Below, in pieces: positions 57,281 through 64,000 of a DNA stretch of 64,000 nucleotides. The stretch is from positions 11,087,402-11,151,401 of the forward strand of contig OX387183.1 in assembly GCA_947561395.2 (NCBI GenBank), written 5' to 3'. The position numbers were made by a program, and so were the translations under genes. This stretch comes from Buxus sempervirens (Eukaryota > Streptophyta > Magnoliopsida > Buxales > Buxaceae). The notes beneath the pieces are model-generated. The model saw only the letters and a list, made by a program, of their open reading frames with translations. It did no database searches and had not been told where the DNA came from. Within the stretch, counting starts at the first letter, position 1; each line of letters starts with the position of its first letter.

Positions 57281-58524
57281 TTCAAAACAGTAGTGATAGT
57301 TAGTAAAATAATTTAAACTGGATAAGATTACCGCCATTTAAGTTAAATGATAGTTATGCCTTAGGCCATTAAAATTTTTGTTTTCATCTTTATGAAGGAG
57401 TAATTTTGTCTAGATGAGTATGAGCAACATGTCCGTGCATATCAGAGAAAATACAGATTTCAGATGGGATGAAAGCGCTACTGTCATTTTATTTGCGAGA
57501 GATTAGGGTTTGAGCCACGTCGTTCATTTCATTTTTGATTCGATGGTATGATTCTATGTTTTTTACTTTATATATTGTTGTTTTAGTTTTATTTAAAATT
57601 TGGATCCTCTTTCTCATTTTTTATTTAAAGTTTAAACACAGTGCACACAGCATCACCCCGATGGACTCGATCATTACATTTACATGCCACATTGTGTTTT
57701 CATGATTTTTGAGATATATTATTGATGCTTGAGGTAATTTAAGTGCAATTTTGAAGTATATAACTGATGCTTGTTAAGTTGTTGTAAATCTAGCATTTTT
57801 TTTTTGAAAAAAATGTAGCCAAAACTGTTTCCGGTGACAATTTCGTTCGATTCGCCGAAAACCATTGGAAAATATGTTTTCCGGTGAATCGTCGGCATTT
57901 CGCCGGCGTGTAGACGAAATGCCGTTCAGTGCCCTGGGCAGCACGCCCAGGTGCACCAAAATTCAAAACTTTGTTTAAAATGCCTTTTACCTGCAGTACT
58001 TACTACCACTAAAAGCAAAGCACGTGAATTCCCTAAACCTTTTACCGGCGGTAAAGTACCCCGCTAAAGGTGGTATAACAGAGGCGGGGCGGGGGAATAT
58101 TATTACTATATATCGCTAAAAGATTTTGCGACAAGATATATTAAGGCGGGTCAGCCAAGGTTCTAGGGTCTTCTCGAGAGCTGTTTGAGTGGATCGAGAG
58201 AGATATTTTCTAGGGTTTTGATTGTGCGAAGATTGACTTCCCCGGTGGTGTGTGTCATCTCCGATCATCCTTGGAATCTTTTGGCAACGACAGTCTTGGC
58301 TTCTTGATGCTGATCTTGGAATAATCATCCAGTCCCTTTTTCTGATTAGCTTAGTGTTGCTGGTATAGATGGTATTTTGGGCGGTTACTAACCCTGGTTT
58401 ATCTACAGGGCTTTGGGTTCAAAAGTCGTCGATCTTCTTAGTTTTTTTCCACTTATCTGTTGATCCTTATTCGGGATCTGAATCTGTTTGGGGCGTTTTT
58501 GGGGCTGCTTGTTTTTTTTTATCT
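57281..58524. other. Intergenic with TE relics
   Basis: Around 57800-57960 a region rich in TTTCGCCG/TTCCGGTG dyads ends in GCAGCACGCCCAGGTGCACC, similar in style to the small element at 58645-59024. Near 58038 lies a CACTA-like TTTACCGGCGGTAAAG. No gene is supported. Confidence 0.45.
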
Positions 58525-58644
58525 ATGGAAGATGTCATGGTCAAGCTTGATAAGCTTCTCATACCATCCTGTCCGGAGAGGGTTATCTCCGTAAGTAGTG
58601 AAGAGAAGCATCGGATCCTCCCAGATGGCGTCATTTGCAGTTAT

Positions 58645-59024
58645 CAAGGTTTACAGTTTCGACGGTACGCCGAAATTTCGGTTTTTGGACCCTGGCGATG
58701 CGTTTCGCCGGGGAAATCGTTGGGGGCGCATCATTGAGGACTCATCGAAATTTCGAAGATTTGTCACCGGCACGAAGCGACGTGCCGAGCAAAACGGAAC
58801 GAAACGGGTGAAACAAAGAAAAATTTATTTTTTATTGACGAAACTGGGCGGCGTGCCGCCGAAACGAAGCGACGTGCCGCCGAAATTTCCCCAAAATCCA
58901 GAAAAATCAATTTTTTGTCGATTTTTTGCTTTTTTATTTTTTCCATCGTTTTGCCCATTTTTCCCCGAAATTTCGTCTTCGCCAATGGGCGGCACGCCCA
59001 CCAGCATCGAAACACAGAACCTTG
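58645..59024. mobile_element. Small hAT-like MITE
   Basis: 380 bp. The left end is CAAGGTTTACAGTTTCGACG and the right, reverse-complemented, is CAAGGTTCTGTGTTTCGATG. The 8 bp duplication GCAGTTAT is at 58637-58644 and 59025-59032. The interior is rich in GCCGAAATTTCGG-type dyads and repeated GAAGCGACGTGCCG (near 58775 and 58864). Class is inferred from the 8 bp duplication. Confidence 0.75.
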
Positions 59025-59649
59025 GCAGTTATTAGAACCGATGGGTGGCAAGGTTTCTCTTAGTGCTGTTAAGAGTTTTGTTGAAAGAGCATGGAAATCT
59101 TGTCAAATTTCAGATATTTCTACCATTTCTCCATCTTGGTTCCTAGTCTGTTTTGCTTCCAAGGAAGGTCTTGAGTTTGTTCTCGAAAGGAGGCCATGGT
59201 TTATTACTAATGTTTTGTGCAATATTCAATAGATTAGATCACCAAAGGAAGCCGGATCTTTCTCCTTCTCATCCTTCATTGGCTGGTTCAACTATAGGAT
59301 CTTCCAATTTCATTAATGGATCGAAAATTTATTTGGAGGTTGGGAGATGAATTTGGTGAAACCATTGATGTGGACCTACCCAAAGATGCGGATTACCCAC
59401 TGGCTTCTCTGAATGGAAGTTATCATTGTCAACTCCAATCCCAGCAGGTGTTTATGTTGAAGACATTGATGAGACAAAGATTTGGGTAAATTTTGGCTAC
59501 GAGGGCCTACCTGACTTGTGTTTTCCATGTGGTTTTTAGGACATACCCTGAATTTGTGTTCGAATATTCAATCTCCTGAATTTTCTAACATTTTCTGCGG
59601 AGGATTTGTTTCCAAATATTCCTCGAGAAACCAAGTTCCGTTCGGACGA

Positions 59650-62600
59650 CACTACAAAAAATTAGGTTTTTCGCGGAGTTCATAAGAATGTTTCGAAATC
59701 TAAAATGAATGTCGCTATAGCTATTCGCGGCGAACATTGCGACAAATTTACTTTTGTCACCAAAGGCTGTGTCGCGAATAATTTGTTGACGTTTTTTGCG
59801 TTCGTCGCCAAAGCTGAACATTTGCGACATTCCATGAGTGTCGCTATATTTGCCACTGTAAATGTAGTATAGTGACACTCATATGAATGCCGCTATTTAT
59901 TTATTTTAGCGACACACATATGAATGTCGCAATTTGCTTAATCTAGTGACACTTGTGAATGCCGCAATAAGTGTTATTTAACAACGAACAAATGTACACC
60001 ACTATAAATTTAAATTCTCTTTTAAAAAAAAAAATCATTTTGTAGTTTCTTTTGAACCTATAATAATTAATTAACCAATAAATCCAATAGAACTCCAACC
60101 ACCACCATAAAATAATACATTCAACAAATTAAAATAAGCTTCTCAATTCTTCTAAATCAATGTCAATACAAATAACATCTTCATATCAACAAAGAAAAGA
60201 AACAAAAAATTATAAGCCATATGAATGGCTCTAAATAACAATTCCATAGCAAAAAAAAAAGGAACTTATCAAAAAAATAAAAAGATAGTCTCTAAGTGCG
60301 TTGTTTCCCCTTATTAGCGGATCCTCAATGAAATTTCTGTAAAGAAAATTGAAGGGGAGAATATGCATTAGGAAAGCAACAAATGTCTATTATAATATGT
60401 AAATTTATACACTTTCAATAAAATTTAAAGTATACTTCATACCATTGTTTTCTCCACTTATGCTAATCGTTGCGTAAGCATTGCCAAGCAGCCTCAGCTG
60501 AATGACCTAACCAAATACTGTGCATCTACCATGTTCTGCTACATAAATAAATCCCTATACAAAGTAGCCACTTGGCATGTTTGCCAGTGAATGCACTGCA
60601 AATGAATTTAATGCCTATTGAATGATGCTTCAATTATTCTATACCATTAACACTGATTTACAACTTCGTAAATTTTAATATCTCTGTAAACTGTACCTTA
60701 ATAATATCTGCTTGATCCCGTACACTCATGATGCCTTGCCGAGTAGCCTCAACTGACGGCCATAGTGGCAACATCAAATTTGGATCATACGAGAGGATGC
60801 TACCTGAGTTTTTAGCAATATTCATTGCAGCAAGATGAGTTGGCCTACTAGGTTCTTCAATCAAAGTATCAAACTAATCGAGCCACAGTGAAAGATACTT
60901 GCCTGCATTTTGAAATTGCAAACATGTTGACAAATCAGGTAGTATCATAAATATCTCATGTTACCATAGCAGTAAACGATTAAGATGCCAATATGCTAAA
61001 TTTACCTTCTTAATAAGATTAGCATTCAGTTCTGATTCACGAAATAGTATATCAGCACTTGGATTTCGAAAAAAAAGGAATTCGCGTTCACTATCGGCTC
61101 TGAGTGTTATAAATGCAAGTGCTGTCCTGGTGTTGTGATCAAAACGCATGTGAGAATTATTTATAGAGTAGATAGTTTTTCAAAATCATGTTGCCAGACC
61201 AAAAACATATTCGTGTAAATTTCAAGATCGATTAAATGAATCAATGCCCCAGAGAACCAATGCAATAATTTGCACAGCAAATAGAAAAGCAAAATTGCTA
61301 GCATAAAATAGATAAAAATCAAAATAACCTGCCACATAAAATTGATGGGAAAAAAAAAATTAAAAATCCTGAGTTTTGGGAGTAAAATGAATGTGACTCA
61401 ACAATAATTAATGACGGAAATTTAAAATGAAAGGGTAAATCTTCAATTACTTGAGCTACAATTGTCCTGGGTTTTTCAAATACTTCAAGGGCTGTGAAAC
61501 ATAGGATATTAAGGTATAACATAGGGTCACCTTAGGGACAAAATAAAAACATTCAAACAGTACAATAATTATGAGAATGAAATCTGGTGTCTTCTTTTAT
61601 TCATCCTTAACACAGTACTGATATTGGAAAAAGAAAAAGGCAGAGATCCTACACATTTCATCAAACAAACCAGAACCCATTCATGGAGAATGACAACAAA
61701 GCACTAGAATCAGCCCCCTTTTTTTTTACTTTTAAAAAAACATAGGCAACAACTTGGCCTCAAAAGAGAATAAATAGCAAACAAAATTATGGCAAGTAAT
61801 TGGCATGAGCAAGCTTATCTGGATAGCATCATTTCTATACATGTAGGTCACATTCCAAGTTCCAAAATAAAATGAAGTTTCCACCTCGTGTAGATATCAG
61901 ACATCAATCAAATTAGATAAAGGACCTCATACAACCCAAGTTTACAAGGACTACAATTTTTCTCAAATGTTAATCATGTTGTTTCTATGACAATCTCAAA
62001 CAAATAAATCAGATAGTTTCATCTGACTCAATCAAAGTTTGATGTAAAAGATCTCTTAAGTGGGACCCTCCCACGGTTTCCAATCTTCTACTTCAAATTG
62101 TTACATGTAAAGGCTTTCCATTTTGGCATGTCAAATATCAGGTAGTTTATTAAATTTCCTCAACCTTTATGCTACTAATACTTCTGACTCTAAACAATAT
62201 GGTAACCAACTCTTTAAATCCAAACTAAGAGGTTGGAAACACCCACTAGCATAACTTGTAGCTATGCTCCATCAAATAGCTGATCAAACAAATAAACAGA
62301 TATAAAACAAAAAGCTTTCGAAAAAAACTTGTGCTTTCTCCCATGTCTTATCAAGGTTTATTGCGAAGTAAAATCATGTTTATGAGATTGGATTAAACAT
62401 TGCTAAGAAGTTTCATGTAATAATTTTGTATATCCAGTTGCAGTACAGTGTTGTCTCTATTTATTTCAAACATAGTATAGAAGAAGTGTCTATCATCCTT
62501 GGTGTAAAGGGGGAGGCATCGCTAATTGTTGATCTACATAAGAGTTAAATTGTTCTGAAATGCTAGGATCTTGATGAGATTCAAAATGCAGGGAAAGTGT

Positions 62601-63908
62601 TCTGCCCAAGTGCTTTACTTCCAAAATATCTGAAAAATAACTTATACTACTGTCTACCCTCTAAAATCTACTTCATCCAAAACAAAGAGGAGATCAAAGA
62701 AAAATGAGACTGAAAATAATCAAAGAATGAGATATAGAGCAATCAAGACTATATTCGTCAATTTGCGGTTGTAGCAAGGCTACCAAAGAGCCGATTGATT
62801 CTTGTCTTGGCAATTTTTTTTGAAGATGTCTAGATCTTCGCAATGTGTATTAACTAATCAATTATTGACAGAAAATAATAATTGTCACATCCAAAAAGGA
62901 AAATTCATTTATTTGGATTCAAATTGTGAACAAAATTTTGGATTCAAAACAGAATTTTCATGGTGCAAAAAGAGTGATCGATTCCATAGAAAACATTCTC
63001 CAACAAAAGGCACGAATCTTAAAAGAAACCCAAAACGAACAAATAATAATCTTAACGTCTAAATGAAAAAAAGGAAACCCTAAAAAATCCTACCCTAATC
63101 CTAAAACAAAGATAAGCATCCAAAAGAATCACAGATCAAGTTACATACTCTTATCAAACGAAATCCGGATCCAACGATGGAATCGCCATTTCAAAATCAA
63201 AATTCGTAGGATGCAAAAAAATAAATAAAATGAGACACAAACATGCAAGCAAACAAAGAAACAAAATAACACAAACATGCCTTTCGATCTACTGAGAATA
63301 GCAGGCGTGCCATTTGATCCACTTAGTGTAGCGGTTGAAGGAAGACGTTCGGCAAGTGCTGAGCGTACGCAAGAATATATCACACAAAAAAAAATGGTTG
63401 AAATAGAGGGCGGCGTTATTGTTCTAATCGAATGAATTGCTCTGTAGTTTTAGTTTTGATCGATATAACAAAGACCGAAAAAAAAAAGCCACAAATGCAC
63501 CTTTTGATTGATCGACTGATTTTATCGGGCGTAGAATCCGATTGAACAAGGAAGCCGATTGGTGGGAGCTGAGGAGTTGCCCTAGATAAGTAGGTGTGCG
63601 CGATATCGATGAGAACGGAAAGTGCAACTCTGTTTTGATCATCTACACTTCTCCGATTTTAAGTTTTTGAGCCGGCGCGGGAAACAAAAGGCGCGTATTT
63701 GTCATGTGTTACAGCGGCGAAACTTAACAAGCACCGCAAATAACATTTTAATTGACACAAATAATTTAATAGGATTTTTTTTATTAATGTAAAATTTTTT
63801 TCTTTAACGGCAAACATTCAAGTACGCCACTACATGATATATATCGCGACATATATATTTATGTTCGTCGCAAAATTTGTATTGCTAAAAAATTAATTTT
63901 TTGTAGTG
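59650..63908. mobile_element. CACTA element C (4.3 kb, non-autonomous)
   Basis: Starts CACTACAAAAAATTAGG and ends TTAATTTTTTGTAGTG, with target duplication CGA at 59647-59649 and 63909-63911. Its ends match element B in inverse orientation, with the same GCGACATTC/GTGTCGC subterminal words. It carries two fructokinase exons (60697-61170, minus). The rest (61200-63100) is AT-rich, with a run of CTT/TTC-rich sequence and no identified coding domain. No transposase is found. Confidence 0.93.
60697..61170 (-). pseudogene. Captured fructokinase exons
   Basis: Exon 1, about 61170-61006, reads NNSHMRFDHNTRTALAFITL ... FFRNPSADILF then ESELNANLIKK, followed by a GTAAAT donor. Exon 2, 60902-60697, begins ASIFHCGSISLI after an AATGCAG acceptor, then EEPSRPTHLAAMNIAK ... 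LSYDPNLMLPLWPS ... DQADIIK and a GTACAG donor. This is the pfkB-family fructokinase order with native intron phase. An 8 bp duplication (ACTTTGAT) in exon 2 shifts the frame, and the N-terminal and catalytic C-terminal exons are absent, so it is a captured fragment. Fructokinases phosphorylate fructose to fructose 6-phosphate; this copy cannot. Confidence 0.88.
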
Positions 63909-64000
63909 CGAAGACATTTACAGGAAAGGAAAGAGGCATTACCCTTGGGCTCTAACCCTAGTTTCAGCAAGAAAGATGATCCAGTTGTCATATGAGTCCG

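Larger units (their letters stand above)
58525..64000 (+). pseudogene. LINE ORF1-like (DUF4283 / zinc knuckle) remnant, thrice broken
   Basis: Pieces on plus: MEDVMVKLDKLLIP from 58525, KVSLSAVKSFVERAW...SWFLVCFASKEGLEFV...RRPWF (59046-59220, a DUF4283-like core), DEFGETIDVDLP (near 59350), then YEGLPDLCFPC with a CCHC zinc knuckle C-x2-C-x4-H-x4-C completed after a one-base slip (CFPC ... GHTLNLC, near 59510-59575). It is interrupted by a hAT-like MITE (58645-59024) and by CACTA element C (59650-63908). After the CGA duplication the frame goes on as EDIYRKGKRGITLGSNPSFS to the window edge. Such proteins bind RNA in plant LINEs. It has several frame breaks and is not functional. Confidence 0.75.

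Noticed and set aside
57800..57960. Second copy of the small element at 58645-59024
   Set aside because: It shares GCC/TTTCG-rich style and an ACGCCCA word, but no matching ends or duplication were found.

Overview
The window is nuclear DNA of a flowering plant, most likely a eudicot. It has intron-containing genes with plant splice sites, plant-type transposons of almost every class, a plant BAHD acyltransferase, and captured fragments of plant ascorbate peroxidase, fructokinase and a trihelix factor. The species cannot be named from the sequence. Nothing bacterial, organellar or CRISPR-like is present, and no tRNA or rRNA gene is supported.

Region 1 (1-15.4 kb) is the unusual part. Two diverged members of the 'putative plant transposon protein' family read away from each other (1-1619 on minus, 9594-10889 on plus). 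Between them lies a block of palindromic words (GGTACC, ACATGTGTACACATGT, AACG-N2-CGCGCGTT). Its core, 2588-7929, is one large inverted repeat of two ~2.5 kb arms centred near 5258. Each arm holds ~425 bp units that have their own exact dyad symmetry and fixed spacing (37-21-56-21-37 bp between motif centres). A Mutator-like transposase of the FAR1/FHY3 type (12011-14555, minus) follows, with GGTACC and ATTAATCG arrays on both sides. I read this as part of a very large foldback-type Mutator-like element or cluster; its ends are not resolved.

Region 2 (15.4-30.1 kb) holds little that can be called up to 19.9 kb. It then has a tandem pair of BAHD acyltransferase genes. The first (19944-21278) is intact. 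The second (24584-30041) is split by a 4.1 kb CACTA element (25138-29260, target duplication CTT), which itself contains a young LTR mini-retrotransposon. A nested inverted-repeat element (21615-24078) separates the two genes.

Region 3 (30.1-52 kb) has a hAT-type MITE, AT-rich tandem repeats, and two PIF/Harbinger elements (33613-45907 and 45911-51966) in opposite orientation that meet at a single TTA. Each carries a transposase and a Myb/SANT-like second protein. The first is interrupted by a second CACTA element (36969-43378, duplication TAT) carrying the 3' end of an ascorbate peroxidase gene and a solo LTR.

Region 4 (52-64 kb) holds a decayed LINE on minus (52190-57143) split by a solo LTR (53769-56404), and a decayed DUF4283/zinc-knuckle LINE ORF1-like gene on plus (58525-64000). 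The latter is split by a small hAT-like MITE and by a third CACTA element (59650-63908, duplication CGA) carrying fructokinase exons. All three CACTA elements carry a fragment of a different host gene. Apart from the BAHD pair there is no convincing intact host gene.
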